Part shown: positions 45,451 to 55,480 of the stretch, in pieces
Position numbering within the stretch: position 1 is the stretch's first letter
Layout of the letters: each line of letters opens with the position of its first letter
Origin: Acinetobacter junii CIP 64.5
GTDB lineage: Bacteria; Pseudomonadota; Gammaproteobacteria; Pseudomonadales; Moraxellaceae
Assembly (NCBI RefSeq): GCF_000368765.1
Contig: NZ_KB849655.1
Span: 340,977-404,976 of the forward strand
DNA length: 64,000 nucleotides
Direction of reading: 5' to 3'
Translations under genes and position numbers: made by a program
The notes under the pieces: model-generated
The model's database searches: none
What the model was told of the DNA's origin: nothing
The model's input: the letters and a program-made list of their open reading frames with translations, nothing else

Positions 45451-47913
45451 ATGAAACATCAGTTTAAATTTAATCCTTTAGCAACTGCTATTTTGACACT
45501 CTTGTGTGGCGGCTCGATTCAATCAGGTTTCGCAGCAACCAACACGTCTCATGTCTCTACACTAGACAATGCTCAACTCAAAGCCAAAATTCAGAAAGAC
45601 CAAGAAACCTACCCTGGCGAAAGTTTTTTTCAGCAATACTATGTAGACAAATCAGCACCAGAAGCTCAATTGCGTGACAATCGCTATTTAAGCTCATCTT
45701 TTTGCCAAGGTACATGGATTACGCCTATCAACCCTGAAAGCAGACCCAAAGATGCGAATAGCACCACCTCTGTTATTACGGCAGACTATGGTCACTACAA
45801 TCCAAATGGTGATTCGGTTTTACGAGGTGACGTAATTATCGACCAAGAAGGTCGCAATATTCGCGCAGATGAGGTTACTTTAGATTCATCTCAAACATAT
45901 GCAAATGCGAAAGGTCGAGTTCAACTCGCTCAATCAGGTTTACTCACCCAAAGCGATCAAATCAATTACAACTTAAAAACCCAAACTGGCGACTTAAATA
46001 ACAGTTTTTATATTTCTGAACAACAACATGCTCATGGTTATGCAAGCCAAATCAAACGCCAAAATGAAAATTTGGTTATTCTTAAAGATACTAGCTATAC
46101 AGCTTGCCCACCTGAACAAAAACCTGCATGGAAAATTCAGGCGAAACAAATTGAACTGAATCAAGAAACTGGTCGTGGTGTGACTAGAGGAACTAAACTA
46201 TATGTAAAAGATGTTCCCGTCTTAGCTGTTCCTTATTTTAATTTCCCAATTGATGATAGGCGCTCCACTGGTCTTTTAAGTCCAAATTTTGGTTATAGCA
46301 ATGATGGTGGTGCTCAACTTACCGTTCCTGTTTATCTTAATCTTGCACCTAACTATGATCTAACACTCGCACCAAGCTTTATGAGCAAACGTGGAGCAAA
46401 GTTGGATGCAGAATTTAGATATATGACTGAGAATTTTGGTTCAGGACGTATTTGGGGTGGCTATCTACCAAATGACAACGAATACGACAACAAAGATCGT
46501 GATGACTTACATTTTGAACACAATTGGAACATCACAGATCAATGGTCTACGAACCTAGAATTTAACCATGCATCAGATAAAGATTATTTCTCTGATTTTA
46601 ACTCAAGCCCAAATTCAAAAACTGATTTAAACCTACGCCGTGCATGGGAATTGAATTACAAAAATGGCATTCCTGGCTTAAAAGCTCAGTTAAAAGTCGA
46701 AGATTTCCAAACCTTAGATGAAACGATTGAGGATAAAGACAAACCCTATGCTCGCTTACCTCAGTTCCTTCTCAATTATGTAACAGGTAATCCTCAAGGT
46801 TTACAATACGAGTTTAATAATGATACAGCTTATTTTAAAAAGTCTATAAATGATGGCTCAGCTTTAGAATCAAGTGGTACTCGTATCTATAACCAATTTG
46901 CTGTTCGTTATAACTACATAACACCATCATGGTTCTACGCTATTCCAGAATTATCCGTACGTACAATTAATACATTCTACGATCAAGATACTAAAGAAGG
47001 TTTAGGCTTATCGGCTTCCGATGATTTAGAGAAGTCTGTCGTTGTGCCGCAATTTACGTTCGCAACTGGTGTCACTTTTGAGAAAGATGGCAAATATCTT
47101 CAAAGCATCTCACCAAGAGCGTTCTATGCTTACTCACCTTATAAAAAGCAAGATGATCATCCAAACTTTGACTCTACAACTGCATCTATTAGTTATGATC
47201 AATTATTTAACCCTTACCGCTTTTATGGGCACGACCGCTTAGAGGATAATAATTTCTTATCTTTGGGTGTTACATACAGCTTACTAGATACAGAAGGCTT
47301 AGAGCGTATTAGAGCGAGTCTAGGTCAAAGTTATTATTTTAATGACAGACGTGTAACCCTGAACGAAGAGCCTGATGAGTTCGACACGCAAAAAAGAACA
47401 GGTCCGATTATTAGCCTAGCGAGTCAATTGAATCAGAACTTCACCTTAGCTGCCAATTCTGCATGGATGTCTAATGGTGAAAACGCACAACGTGATTTTC
47501 AAGCATATTACGTCGGCGATAAAGGTAATCTCTACAATGTAGGCTATTTTTATCGTAAAGATATTCCAGACCGTCAAGATTCTTATGATCAAGCTGTTGC
47601 ATCCTTTATACAACCTGTAAAAGATAATTGGCGTATTATGGGGCATGCTCAATATGACTTAGACAATAATTTGATGCGCGAGTATTTACTTGGCGTCAAT
47701 TATGAGTCTTGTTGTTGGGCTGTCTCTGTATATGGACGCTCGTACTACAACGATTTAGATGATCCTAATTCTCCTGATGTACGTAGAAAGCGTGCTGTAA
47801 TGGCTGAGTTTACACTTAAAGGTTTAGGCGCCTTAAATAATAAGCTTGCCTCACTTTTAGAAAGCAGAGTTTTAGGTTTCAACAAAATTAATCAATCTTG
47901 GACACAACGTTAA
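45451..47913 (+). CDS. lptD: LPS-assembly outer-membrane protein LptD
   Basis: 820 residues. Signal peptide at about 1-29 (TAILTLLCGGSIQSGFAA). The N-terminal jellyroll (OstA) region is about 100-265, seen in blocks such as GDVIIDQEGRNIRADEV, then the 26-strand barrel. Mature cysteines sit at SSFCQGTW, SYTACPPEQ and the adjacent pair ESCCWAVSVYG. Four Cys match E. coli LptD, where two disulfides depend on DsbA. It inserts LPS at the outer leaflet together with LptE. Stop and surA start overlap by one base. Confidence 0.96.
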   Translation: MKHQFKFNPLATAILTLLCGGSIQSGFAATNTSHVSTLDNAQLKAKIQKDQETYPGESFFQQYYVDKSAPEAQLRDNRYLSSSFCQGTWITPINPESRPKDANSTTSVITADYGHYNPNGDSVLRGDVIIDQEGRNIRADEVTLDSSQTYANAKGRVQLAQSGLLTQSDQINYNLKTQTGDLNNSFYISEQQHAHGYASQIKRQNENLVILKDTSYTACPPEQKPAWKIQAKQIELNQETGRGVTRGTKLYVKDVPVLAVPYFNFPIDDRRSTGLLSPNFGYSNDGGAQLTVPVYLNLAPNYDLTLAPSFMSKRGAKLDAEFRYMTENFGSGRIWGGYLPNDNEYDNKDRDDLHFEHNWNITDQWSTNLEFNHASDKDYFSDFNSSPNSKTDLNLRRAWELNYKNGIPGLKAQLKVEDFQTLDETIEDKDKPYARLPQFLLNYVTGNPQGLQYEFNNDTAYFKKSINDGSALESSGTRIYNQFAVRYNYITPSWFYAIPELSVRTINTFYDQDTKEGLGLSASDDLEKSVVVPQFTFATGVTFEKDGKYLQSISPRAFYAYSPYKKQDDHPNFDSTTASISYDQLFNPYRFYGHDRLEDNNFLSLGVTYSLLDTEGLERIRASLGQSYYFNDRRVTLNEEPDEFDTQKRTGPIISLASQLNQNFTLAANSAWMSNGENAQRDFQAYYVGDKGNLYNVGYFYRKDIPDRQDSYDQAVASFIQPVKDNWRIMGHAQYDLDNNLMREYLLGVNYESCCWAVSVYGRSYYNDLDDPNSPDVRRKRAVMAEFTLKGLGALNNKLASLLESRVLGFNKINQSWTQR

Positions 47914-49226
47914 TGAAGATAAATTCTATTCAACATATCTTTAGAGCTACTGTTCTAGCCGCCCTAATTTCTTCATCAATGCATAGCTTTGCTCAACCTA
48001 CGGATGAGGTTGTCGCAATTGTGGATAATAGTGTCATTCTTAAAAGTGATTTAGAACAAGGAATTGCTGAAACTGAGCATCAACTTAAAGCACAAAATAA
48101 AACTGTGCCACCACAACAATACTTACAGATGCAAGTTTTAGATCAGTTGATCATCCGACAAGCTCAATTAGAACAAGTTAAACGTTACGGTATTAAAGCC
48201 GACGAAAAAAGTTTAAATGCTGCTGTTTTGAAAGTGGCAAATCAATCTGGCGCTACTACCTTAGAAGCGTTCCAACAAAAACTAGACGCAATTGCGCCAG
48301 GTACATATGAAAACTTAAGAAACCGTATTGCTGAAGATTTAGCAATCGGACGCTTACGTCAACAACAAGTAATGTCGCGAATTAAAATCAGCGACTTAGA
48401 TGTTGAAAATTTCCTAAATTCACCTGAAGGTCAAGCCGCATTAGGCACTCAAGCTCATGTGATTCATATGCGTATCTCAGGAGATAATGCAGCAGAAGCA
48501 CAAAAAGTTGCCTTAGAAGTAAAAAATGCGCTTACGAATAGTGATGATCCAAAAGCAATCAGCTCTAAATTATCAACTTCTTCTGTGAAAGTTGATGGCG
48601 CAGACATGGGATTTAGATCACTTTCTGAAATTCCAACTGAACTCGCAGCGCGAATCACCCCATTGAAAATAGGTCAAACAACTGAACTTATTAATGTTCG
48701 TGATGGTATCCACGTTCTTAAATTACTTGAACGTAAACAAAATGATCAAAAAGCTTTAGTGGATCAATACCAAACACGTCATATTTTAATCCAACCTTCT
48801 GAAGTTGTATCTTTAGACCGTGCTAAACAAATGATTGATAGTCTATACAATCGTGCTAAAGCTGGCGAAGATTTTGCAACACTTGCTGCAACATATTCAA
48901 ATGATACAGGTTCAGCTCGTGATGGAGGTAGCTTGGGTTGGGTTAGCCCGGGCGTTATGGTTGCTGAATTTGAACAGACAATGAAGAATACTCCTGTAGG
49001 TCAAATTAGCAAACCATTCCAAACACAATTTGGATGGCACATCCTGCAAGTGATGGATACTCGCCAACAAGACATGACCAAAGAAGTACAAGAACGTATG
49101 GCACGTCAGATTCTCGGTGAACGTCAATTTGATTCCGAAGTAGATACTTGGATGCGTGAGCTTCGCGCCAATGCATATGTTGAAATTAAAGATGTCAATT
49201 TAGACTCAAAAGCGCAGCAAAAATAA
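47913..49226 (+). CDS. surA: Periplasmic chaperone/peptidyl-prolyl isomerase SurA
   Basis: 437 residues from ATG 47913 inside the lptD stop (TAATG). Signal peptide about 1-30 ending SSSMHSFAQ. The SurA_N domain follows (PTDEVVAIVDNSVILKSDLEQ, in blocks), then one degenerate parvulin domain and one good one with TRHILIQPS, YSNDTGSARDGGSLGWVSPG and the closing FGWHILQV. It carries LptD and other barrel proteins to the BAM complex. Position right after lptD is conserved. Confidence 0.95.
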   Translation: MKINSIQHIFRATVLAALISSSMHSFAQPTDEVVAIVDNSVILKSDLEQGIAETEHQLKAQNKTVPPQQYLQMQVLDQLIIRQAQLEQVKRYGIKADEKSLNAAVLKVANQSGATTLEAFQQKLDAIAPGTYENLRNRIAEDLAIGRLRQQQVMSRIKISDLDVENFLNSPEGQAALGTQAHVIHMRISGDNAAEAQKVALEVKNALTNSDDPKAISSKLSTSSVKVDGADMGFRSLSEIPTELAARITPLKIGQTTELINVRDGIHVLKLLERKQNDQKALVDQYQTRHILIQPSEVVSLDRAKQMIDSLYNRAKAGEDFATLAATYSNDTGSARDGGSLGWVSPGVMVAEFEQTMKNTPVGQISKPFQTQFGWHILQVMDTRQQDMTKEVQERMARQILGERQFDSEVDTWMRELRANAYVEIKDVNLDSKAQQK

Positions 49227-49236
49227 ATTCTGCCTC

Positions 49237-49267
49237 AAAAAATGCCAGCTATATGCTGGCATTTTTT
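49237..49267 (+). terminator. Terminator of lptD-surA
   Basis: 13-bp stem AAAAAATGCCAGC (49237-49249) / GCTGGCATTTTTT (49255-49267), T-rich tail; 10 bases past the surA stop. Confidence 0.9.
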
Positions 49268-49276
49268 CATACAAAT

Positions 49277-49308
49277 AAAAAAATAGCGGCAAAGGCCGCT
49301 ATTTTTTT
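49277..49308 (-). terminator. Terminator of fba
   Basis: AAAAAAATAGCGGC (49277-49290) / GCCGCTATTTTTTT (49295-49308) with a 4-base loop. It lies 14 bases past the fba stop and is followed leftward by a T run. Confidence 0.9.
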
Positions 49309-49322
49309 AAGTTACAAGTTAA

Positions 49323-50360
49323 TCACTTATAACGATCAACCATCTTCTCTAAAGAAATTGGGCGAATCTTATCTGCATTACCAGCTGTACCAAATGCTTC
49401 ATAACGTGCAATACAAATGTCTTTCATTGCTTCAACTGTTTCACCAAAGAATTTACGTGGATCAAATTCACTTGGCTTCTCAGCCATCATACGACGCATC
49501 GCGCCAGTAGATGCCAAACGTAAATCAGTATCAATATTAATTTTACGAACACCATGTTTAATCGCTTCTACAAGCTGATCTACCGGTACACCATAAGTTT
49601 CTTTAATATCACCACCATATTGGTTAATAATCGCCAACCACTCTTGTGGTACAGAGCTTGAACCATGCATTACAAGATGCGTGTTTGGTAGTGCAGCATG
49701 AATTTCTTTAATTCGATCAATTGCCAAGATATCGCCTGTAGGTGGACGAGTAAACTTGTATGCACCATGAGAAGTACCCACAGCAATCGCTAAAGCGTCA
49801 ACATCAGTATCAGCAACGAATTGTGTTGCTTCTTCTACAGAAGTTAGCAATTGAGAATGGTCTAGTACGCCCTCAGCGCCAACACCATCTTCTTCACCAG
49901 CCATACCAGTTTCAAGGCTACCTAAGCAACCAATCTCACCTTCAACAGAAACGCCACATGCGTGAGCCATAGCTACAACACGACGAGTAACATCAACATT
50001 GTAATCATATGAAGTTGGTGTCTTACCATCAGCTCCCAAAGAACCATCCATCATCACTGAGCTAAAGCCCAACTGGATAGAGCGTTGGCAGACATCAGGG
50101 CTTGTACCGTGATCTTGATGCATTACCACTGGAATATGTGGCCATTCTTCAATCGCAGCTAAAATAAGATGACGTAAGAAAGGTGCACCTGCATATTTAC
50201 GCGCACCAGCGGAAGCTTGTACGATTACAGGTGAATTCGTTGCATCAGCTGCGAGCATAATTGCACGCATTTGTTCTAAGTTGTTTACGTTAAACGCTGG
50301 TACGCCGTAGTTATGTTCTGCAGCGTGATCCAAGAGCTGGCGCATTGAGATTAGAGCCAT
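49323..50360 (-). CDS. fba: Fructose-bisphosphate aldolase class II
   Basis: 345 residues. Zinc ligands in [22 protein letters not shown] and [10 protein letters not shown], and [13 protein letters not shown] as the second signature; metal-dependent class II aldolase of the Calvin-type subgroup. Length fits. In Acinetobacter, which lacks an Embden-Meyerhof phosphofructokinase in many strains, it serves gluconeogenesis. It stands alone between surA (convergent) and the helicase unit. The upstream GAGG-type site (TCCTCCC on the plus strand) is excellent. Confidence 0.95.
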   Translation of the reverse strand: MALISMRQLLDHAAEHNYGVPAFNVNNLEQMRAIMLAADATNSPVIVQASAGARKYAGAPFLRHLILAAIEEWPHIPVVMHQDHGTSPDVCQRSIQLGFSSVMMDGSLGADGKTPTSYDYNVDVTRRVVAMAHACGVSVEGEIGCLGSLETGMAGEEDGVGAEGVLDHSQLLTSVEEATQFVADTDVDALAIAVGTSHGAYKFTRPPTGDILAIDRIKEIHAALPNTHLVMHGSSSVPQEWLAIINQYGGDIKETYGVPVDQLVEAIKHGVRKINIDTDLRLASTGAMRRMMAEKPSEFDPRKFFGETVEAMKDICIARYEAFGTAGNADKIRPISLEKMVDRYK

Positions 50361-50488
50361 AATATCCTCCCAGGTAATGCGCCATATTCTACATGTTGAT
50401 TTGTTTCAATTCAGCAACTAATCACAGGATTTCAAAAAAATTCTTAATCTTTTGTATCATTTGGGTAGCAAAACATACTAAAAAATAA

Positions 50489-50521
50489 AAAAAGCTAAAT
50501 CGTCGCATGATTTAGCTTTTT
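50489..50521. terminator. Terminator downstream of the RNA helicase gene
   Basis: 13-bp perfect stem AAAAAGCTAAATC (50489-50501) / GATTTAGCTTTTT (50509-50521). It lies 47 bases past the helicase stop and is A/T-flanked on both sides. Confidence 0.85.
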
Positions 50522-50567
50522 AAATGATTCAACAAACAAATTCTAATTTGAAATTGCTTCAATCAAA

Positions 50568-51719
50568 TCAACAATATCCTTCGATTCGTGTAAGGGGTAA
50601 TTTCTTCCCAATCGCCTTTTCAATCTCAGGCAAATAGAACGCATCATCTTCTGATAAGAAGCTAATACTTACACCTTGAGCACCTGCACGTCCAGTACGA
50701 CCAATACGATGAACATAATCATCTGATTGCTCAGGCAAGGTAAAGTTAATGACGTGCGATACACCATCAACATGAATACCACGACCAGCAACATCAGTCG
50801 CAATCATAATATTGTTTTTGCCTTGTTTAAACTGATCGAGCATCTTCAATCGTTTGTCTTGTGCAATCTCACCAGACAACATTCCTACTTTATAACCATC
50901 ACGTTTTAAATGATCATATAAACGACGAACTTGATCTCTACGGTTTGCAAAGATCATGACTTTATCAATAGGTTCTTCACGAAGAATTTCTTGAAGCAAT
51001 TTATATTTATCTTTGTTTTCTACAACGTAAACTCGTTGCTCGACATCATTATTGGTTTTCTGTTCAGGTTCAATTTCTACCGTAACAGGTTCAAATAACC
51101 ATTGTCTTGCCAAATTCAATACATCGTAGCTAAATGTTGCTGAAAACATCAAAGTTTGGCGTTGCTCTTTGAATGGAGAAAAACGAACAATTCGTTTTAC
51201 GGATGGGATAAATCCCATATCAAGCAGGCGATCAGCTTCATCAATCACTAAAAATTCAATTTTATCTAACCAAACTTCTTTTTGTTCAACAAAATCAATT
51301 AAACGCCCTGGCGTTGCAACAATAATATCAACAAAGTTGCGATCCAACATTTTCTTTTGTTTTTCAAAGTCTACACCTCCTAATAGAGTGACAAGATGTA
51401 GATCAGTGAACTTTGTCAAATGCTGGGCATCACTTTCAATCTGTAATGCAAGCTCACGAGTAGGAGCTAAGATTAATGCTCGTGGTTCACCACGAAAACG
51501 TTGCTCTTGTACTGGATTGGTTAATAAATCATTAATCACACTGATTAGAAAGGCAGCTGTTTTACCCGTCCCTGTCTGTGCTCGACCAATGGCATCATGC
51601 CCTGCTAATGTATATTTTAAAACCTTTTGTTGAATAGGAGTCATTTGTGTGAACCCCAAAGCATCAATGGCTTTTTTCAACTGCGGATGTAAATTTAAGG
51701 TTTCAAAACCAGACGTCAT
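50568..51719 (-). CDS. rhlB: DEAD-box RNA helicase, RhlB-like
   Basis: 383 residues with the motif set AQTGTGKT (I), PTRELALQI (Ia), TPGR (Ib), DEADRLLDMGF (II), SATFS (III), VMIFANRR (IV), ATDVAGRGIH (V) and HRIGRTGR (VI). Overall wording is closest to RhlB (SGFETLNLHP start, EPEQKTNN segment). It lacks the basic C-terminal tail of E. coli RhlB, ending right after the second RecA domain. That tail is variable. Likely a degradosome or cold-shock helicase; the csp gene is just upstream in the same direction. Confidence 0.88.
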   Translation of the reverse strand: MTSGFETLNLHPQLKKAIDALGFTQMTPIQQKVLKYTLAGHDAIGRAQTGTGKTAAFLISVINDLLTNPVQEQRFRGEPRALILAPTRELALQIESDAQHLTKFTDLHLVTLLGGVDFEKQKKMLDRNFVDIIVATPGRLIDFVEQKEVWLDKIEFLVIDEADRLLDMGFIPSVKRIVRFSPFKEQRQTLMFSATFSYDVLNLARQWLFEPVTVEIEPEQKTNNDVEQRVYVVENKDKYKLLQEILREEPIDKVMIFANRRDQVRRLYDHLKRDGYKVGMLSGEIAQDKRLKMLDQFKQGKNNIMIATDVAGRGIHVDGVSHVINFTLPEQSDDYVHRIGRTGRAGAQGVSISFLSEDDAFYLPEIEKAIGKKLPLTRIEGYC

Positions 51720-51765
51720 ATATGCTCTCGAACCATCAATGACTAAAGAAAGTGGCTATTATAAA

Positions 51766-51796
51766 CAAAAACGCCCCAAATAACATTGGAGCGCCT
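51766..51796 (-). terminator. Terminator of the cold-shock gene
   Basis: Leftward: GGCGCTCCAA, ATGTTA loop, TTGGGGCG, then TTTTTG; one G-T wobble in the stem. It lies 22 bases past the csp stop. Confidence 0.7.
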
Positions 51797-51818
51797 TTTA
51801 TTGCGTTAAAGCAACAAA

Positions 51819-52031
51819 TTAGTCTAAAGGCTGAACGTTTTCAGCTTGGAAACCTTTTTGTCCTTGAACTACGCTGAATTCTACGCGTTGGCCGTCACGT
51901 AATGAACGGTGACCTTCGCCTACAATTGCGCGGAAATGAACAAATACGTCATCACCACCATTACGCTGAATAAAACCAAAGCCTTTAGTGTCGTTAAACC
52001 ACTTTACTACGCCTTGTTCACGAGCTGTCAT
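51819..52031 (-). CDS. Cold-shock domain protein (CspA family)
   Basis: 70 residues, single OB fold with RNP1 KGFGFIQ and RNP2 VFVHF, and the GQRVEFSV loop. The N-terminus [21 protein letters not shown] (read as two blocks) is slightly extended. It binds single-stranded RNA and melts structure at low temperature. GAGG 8 bases upstream. A long upstream region (52032-52385) may act as a temperature-sensitive 5' UTR, but no cold box could be proved. Confidence 0.93.
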   Translation of the reverse strand: MTAREQGVVKWFNDTKGFGFIQRNGGDDVFVHFRAIVGEGHRSLRDGQRVEFSVVQGQKGFQAENVQPLD

Positions 52032-52385
52032 AAGTCAATCCTCAGATATTGAAAGATAAGGACCTTCCGGTGTTGCAAACAGCAGAGCCAACAAGGTTTT
52101 AAAATATTTATAATTTTAAAGCTTGTAATCATTCTGTAAAACTATCAACAATTTCCGGTTACATCCATTTGTTATAGGGTTTAATACAAGAAATTTATAT
52201 TAAACACTTTCTAAAACGCATCGAGCTTAACACGGGTTTATTCCAATTAATAGATTTATTTTTAGTAATTTCCTAGCACTCTATCTGTTTTATTCAACCA
52301 TTTAGCGCTTTTTTTGCTAAAAATTTTCCGTGTAAAATAGTGAAAGTTTGTTAAGATAATTTTCAATTAAGCTTTGTTTATTACT
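52032..52385. other. 354-bp divergent gap csp/tusA-like gene
   Basis: No ORF of note. The half nearest csp holds its ribosome-binding site (CTCAG complement), an inverted ACCTTCCGGTG-like patch and A/T-rich stretches fitting a long csp leader. The half nearest 52386 should hold the promoter of the tusA-like gene. No defined operator was recognised. Confidence 0.4.
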
Positions 52386-52625
52386 ATGTCTAAAATTGAA
52401 GGCTCGCCCGAAATAATTGATGCGCTAGGACAACCTTGCCCTATGCCACTTTTGATGTTGAAACGCGCTATTAAGAAATCGTCAGGATCAAAGCAATATC
52501 TTTTAAAATCATCAGACCCGCATAGTGAAATTGATGTAACACGATATTGCCAAATTCAACAACTTCAATGTCAAACACAGAAAATTTCAGACCGAGAATT
52601 TCACTATTTAATTGAATCTATTTGA
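52386..52625 (+). CDS. TusA/SirA-family sulfurtransferase
   Basis: 79 residues from ATG 52386; the longer frame begins with TTG. The CPMP signature (LGQPCPMPLLMLKRAI) with the persulfide-bearing Cys sits near residue 18, and the rest is a two-layer alpha/beta domain. The family passes sulfur, for example TusA to 2-thiouridine synthesis and molybdopterin. No tus operon is nearby, so its route is unknown. 131 bases upstream of rpoH. Confidence 0.82.
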   Translation: MSKIEGSPEIIDALGQPCPMPLLMLKRAIKKSSGSKQYLLKSSDPHSEIDVTRYCQIQQLQCQTQKISDREFHYLIESI

Positions 52626-52756
52626 TTCTTTGCTAAACTCTCGGTAAAGATAAAATTGAAATATTTACATTTCTATACTCAAATTTCCTTAGTGATGAAG
52701 AACATTCGCATTAAGATGAAATTATTGACTTTAATACCATCCTATAAGGAGACTCC

Positions 52757-53626
52757 ATGACTACTGACAGCAGCAATCAATTGATGCCCCTGTCATTGTC
52801 TGCGCCAGGCGTTAACCTTGGTGCATATATCAGTACTGTCAATCAAATTCCTATTTTAACGGCAGAGCAAGAGAAAGAACTTGCTGAACGTTATTATTAT
52901 GATCAAGATCTGGATGCTGCCAAACTTTTGGTAATGTCACACTTACGATTTGTCGTACATATTGCACGCAGCTATGCAGGTTACGGATTACCACAAGGTG
53001 ATCTCATCCAAGAAGGTAACCTAGGACTGATGAAAGCTGTTAAGCGCTTCGATCCTAATATGGGTGTGCGCTTAGTTTCTTTTGCTGTGCATTGGATTAA
53101 AGCAGAAATTCATGAATATGTTATTCGTAACTGGCGAATTGTTAAAATTGCCACTACGAAAGCTCAACGTAAATTATTTTTCAATTTGCGTAGTCTTAAA
53201 AAATCAAGTAAACGTTTGACTTTAGAAGAAGCTCAATCAATTGCAAATGATTTGAATGTGACTCCTGAGCAAGTGCTCGAAATGGAAGGTCGTTTAACCG
53301 CTTACGATGCTGCTTTTGAAGCGCAAGGTGATGATGACGATGATACACCACACACCGCGCCTGCACTTTATCTAGAAGATAATCGTTACGACCCTGCACG
53401 CCTAATTGAAGAAGAAGATTACGAAGAACAAAGTACTTCTGCATTACATGAGGCCATGGATCAACTTGATGATCGTTCTCGTAATATTTTACAGCGTCGT
53501 TGGTTAGACGATGACAAATCAACTTTGCATGAATTGGCTGCTGAATATAATGTTTCTGCTGAACGTATTCGCCAGCTTGAAAAGAATGCAATGGAAAAAA
53601 TTAAAATTGCGATGTCAGCAAGTTAA
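52757..53626 (+). CDS. rpoH: RNA polymerase sigma-32 (heat-shock) factor
   Basis: 289 residues of the group 3 sigma factors. Region 2 includes [41 protein letters not shown] (in blocks), RpoH-specific KSSKRLT segment, and region 4 with [29 protein letters not shown]. Directs transcription of chaperone and protease genes. AAGGAG precedes the ATG. The upstream 130 bases contain TTTGCT-like and TAAAAT-like boxes 16 bases apart, weak support for a sigma-70 promoter. Confidence 0.96.
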   Translation: MTTDSSNQLMPLSLSAPGVNLGAYISTVNQIPILTAEQEKELAERYYYDQDLDAAKLLVMSHLRFVVHIARSYAGYGLPQGDLIQEGNLGLMKAVKRFDPNMGVRLVSFAVHWIKAEIHEYVIRNWRIVKIATTKAQRKLFFNLRSLKKSSKRLTLEEAQSIANDLNVTPEQVLEMEGRLTAYDAAFEAQGDDDDDTPHTAPALYLEDNRYDPARLIEEEDYEEQSTSALHEAMDQLDDRSRNILQRRWLDDDKSTLHELAAEYNVSAERIRQLEKNAMEKIKIAMSAS

Positions 53627-53641
53627 ATTCAGAACAAACAC

Positions 53642-53667
53642 AAGGGCGACAATGCCCTTTTGTTTTA
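53642..53667 (+). terminator. Terminator of rpoH
   Basis: AAGGGC (53642-53647) / GCCCTT (53654-53659), then TTGTTTT. 15 bases past the rpoH stop. Confidence 0.75.
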
Positions 53668-53733
53668 TCCAGCTTTGTTAAAAGCTTCGAATATGTTAAC
53701 TTTGTTCATCAATTTTCCAGTTCCATTTTCATT

Positions 53734-54099
53734 ATGTGGATAGCAATTTCTGCGCTTAATCTTGCACTTGCAGTTATGTTAGGTGCTTTTGGTGCTCATG
53801 GGCTTAAATCTATTGCTACAGTAGAGCAACTCGCTTGGTGGAGCACTGCAACGCAATATTTTTTCTACCATGCTATAGGTTTACTCATTTTAGCTGTACT
53901 CAAAAAAACCACACCAACATTCCCAATAAAAATTCCTTTTATTTTGATTCAAATTGGCATCATATTTTTCTGCGGTTCATTATACATTATGTCGCTTGGT
54001 TTACCTCGAATATTAGGTGCAATCACTCCGATTGGTGGTGCATTTATGATTGCAGGTTGGCTGTTACTCGCATGGTATGCGATCAAACATGCGAAATAA
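53734..54099 (+). CDS. DUF423 small membrane protein
   Basis: 121 residues, four transmembrane helices. Start WIAISALNLALAVMLGAFGAHGLK is the DUF423 signature (LGAFGAHGL), and the FCGSLYIMSLG and ITPIGGAFMIAGW blocks complete it. Function unknown. 9 bases before thiS, so probably in one transcript with the thiazole genes. Confidence 0.9.
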   Translation: MWIAISALNLALAVMLGAFGAHGLKSIATVEQLAWWSTATQYFFYHAIGLLILAVLKKTTPTFPIKIPFILIQIGIIFFCGSLYIMSLGLPRILGAITPIGGAFMIAGWLLLAWYAIKHAK

Positions 54100-54108
54100 G
54101 GATTTATC

Positions 54109-54306
54109 ATGCATATCTATTTAAACGGCGAGTCAACAGACACGTCATGTGAAAATCTACAGCAATTGGTTCAAAGCTTGGCACTTGAAGGCAAACGCTT
54201 TGCTGTAGAGAAGAACCAACAGATTATTCCGAAAAGTAGACTTGAGCAAACAACAATTGCTCCAGAAGATCGTATTGAAATTATTCAAGCTGTTGGTGGC
54301 GGCTAA
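54109..54306 (+). CDS. thiS: Sulfur carrier protein ThiS
   Basis: 65 residues, ubiquitin-like, ending VGGG (the di-glycine tail that is thiocarboxylated by ThiF). Supplies sulfur to ThiG. An AAGGAT-type site lies before the ATG. The family usually ends in GG exactly; here an extra G appears in the sequence tail AVGGG. Confidence 0.93.
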   Translation: MHIYLNGESTDTSCENLQQLVQSLALEGKRFAVEKNQQIIPKSRLEQTTIAPEDRIEIIQAVGGG

Positions 54307-54329
54307 TCGGCTAAAAATGGAGTAAGCCT

Positions 54330-55115
54330 ATGCAAGATTCCCCTTTAATTATTGGTTCACGTACTTTCCAATCTCGTTTACTTGTCGGAACTGGTAAATA
54401 TAAAGATCTCAATGAAACCGATTTAGCAATTCAAGCAAGTGGCGCTGAAATTGTGACCGTTGCAATTCGTCGCGTAAACATTGGTCAACATGCCGATCAA
54501 CCAAATTTACTCTCAGTCATTCCACCTGAGAAATATACAATTTTACCAAATACAGCCGGTTGTTTTGATGCTGATAGCGCAATTCGCACCTGTATGCTGG
54601 CTCGTGAACTGCTTGATGGTCACAATCTGGTAAAGCTAGAAGTACTCGGCGATGAAAAAACCTTATACCCAAATGTCACTGCAACACTGAAAGCAGCGCA
54701 GACCCTGATTGATGATGGTTTTGAAATCATGGTCTACACCTCGGATGACCCAATTGTTGCCCAAGAACTGGAAAGTATGGGCTGTGTTGCAATCATGCCT
54801 TTAGGTAGTTTAATTGGTTCTGGTCTCGGTATTTTGAATCCACATACCATTTCTATCATCAAAGAAAACGCCAAAGTTCCTGTGCTGGTGGATGCTGGTG
54901 TGGGTACTGCCAGTGATGCTGCGATTGCGATGGAACTCGGTTGTGACGGCGTACTGATGAACACGGCAATTGCTGCTGCTCAAAATCCAATTTTGATGGC
55001 TTCTGCTATGAAAAAAGCAGTTGAAGCAGGTCGTGAAGCATTCTTAGCGGGTCGTATGCCACGTAAACGTATGGCAAATGCGAGCTCGCCTGAGACGGGG
55101 TATTTCTTTAAATAG
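54330..55115 (+). CDS. thiG: Thiazole synthase ThiG
   Basis: 261 residues, TIM barrel. Characteristic blocks: [11 protein letters not shown], the [15 protein letters not shown] stretch with the catalytic Lys, [30 protein letters not shown] and a closing [24 protein letters not shown]. It forms the thiazole phosphate of thiamine from deoxyxylulose phosphate, dehydroglycine and thiocarboxylated ThiS. GGAG precedes the ATG. The TPP riboswitch expected for such genes was not seen here. Confidence 0.96.
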   Translation: MQDSPLIIGSRTFQSRLLVGTGKYKDLNETDLAIQASGAEIVTVAIRRVNIGQHADQPNLLSVIPPEKYTILPNTAGCFDADSAIRTCMLARELLDGHNLVKLEVLGDEKTLYPNVTATLKAAQTLIDDGFEIMVYTSDDPIVAQELESMGCVAIMPLGSLIGSGLGILNPHTISIIKENAKVPVLVDAGVGTASDAAIAMELGCDGVLMNTAIAAAQNPILMASAMKKAVEAGREAFLAGRMPRKRMANASSPETGYFFK

Positions 55116-55122
55116 CATGTTC

Positions 55123-55147
55123 TGAAGGGATATACCTTATCCCTTCA
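55123..55147 (+). terminator. Hairpin after thiG
   Basis: 10-bp perfect stem TGAAGGGATA (55123-55132) / TATCCCTTCA (55138-55147), 5-base loop, no T run. 7 bases past the thiG stop; probably marks the 3' end of the transcript or a processing site. Confidence 0.5.
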
Positions 55148-55412
55148 ATACTCACCTTATGAACCACACTATTAAGTAAGGCACTCTTATGTGCTTCTTT
55201 ATCACAAGCCGATTATACTGTATGATATATTAGCTAAAAAATACTAATCAGCACTTATCAAATCCTTTCTTATTGTAGAAGATAGATATTTCAAGAAGAT
55301 CAAATGAGGTTCAATATAAAAAAAGGTTCTAACCTTTTTGGCTTTAGCTATCTCCTTAGCATATTTTTCAAATTATATGGTAAATAAAGATTATAAAAAA
55401 AATGAGAAATAC

Positions 55413-55415
55413 ATT
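55413..55415. other. Left copy of the 3-bp target-site duplication (ATT)
   Basis: ATT lies immediately left of the left inverted repeat of the IS and again at 56338-56340 right of it. Removing one copy plus the element restores an open frame across the junction. Confidence 0.75.
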
Positions 55416-55480
55416 AGACTTTTTGCAAAAATCAAAAAACGATCAACGTTTTGTTTGTTTTTTATCCAGATTAAAAAGTC

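Noticed and set aside
51169..51633. 154-codon open frame antisense to the RNA helicase
   Set aside because: Overlaps conserved helicase motifs, and no family resemblance was found.
53196..53591. 131-codon frame antisense to rpoH
   Set aside because: No start signal, low-complexity His/Gln-rich product, typical shadow.
53627..53733. TPP riboswitch before the thiS-thiG unit
   Set aside because: No THI-box core (CUGAGA) is present in the gap; only the rpoH terminator is seen.
53835..54152. Alternative frame overlapping the DUF423 gene
   Set aside because: Cys/His/Trp-rich product with no homology; it spans the DUF423-thiS junction in the wrong phase.
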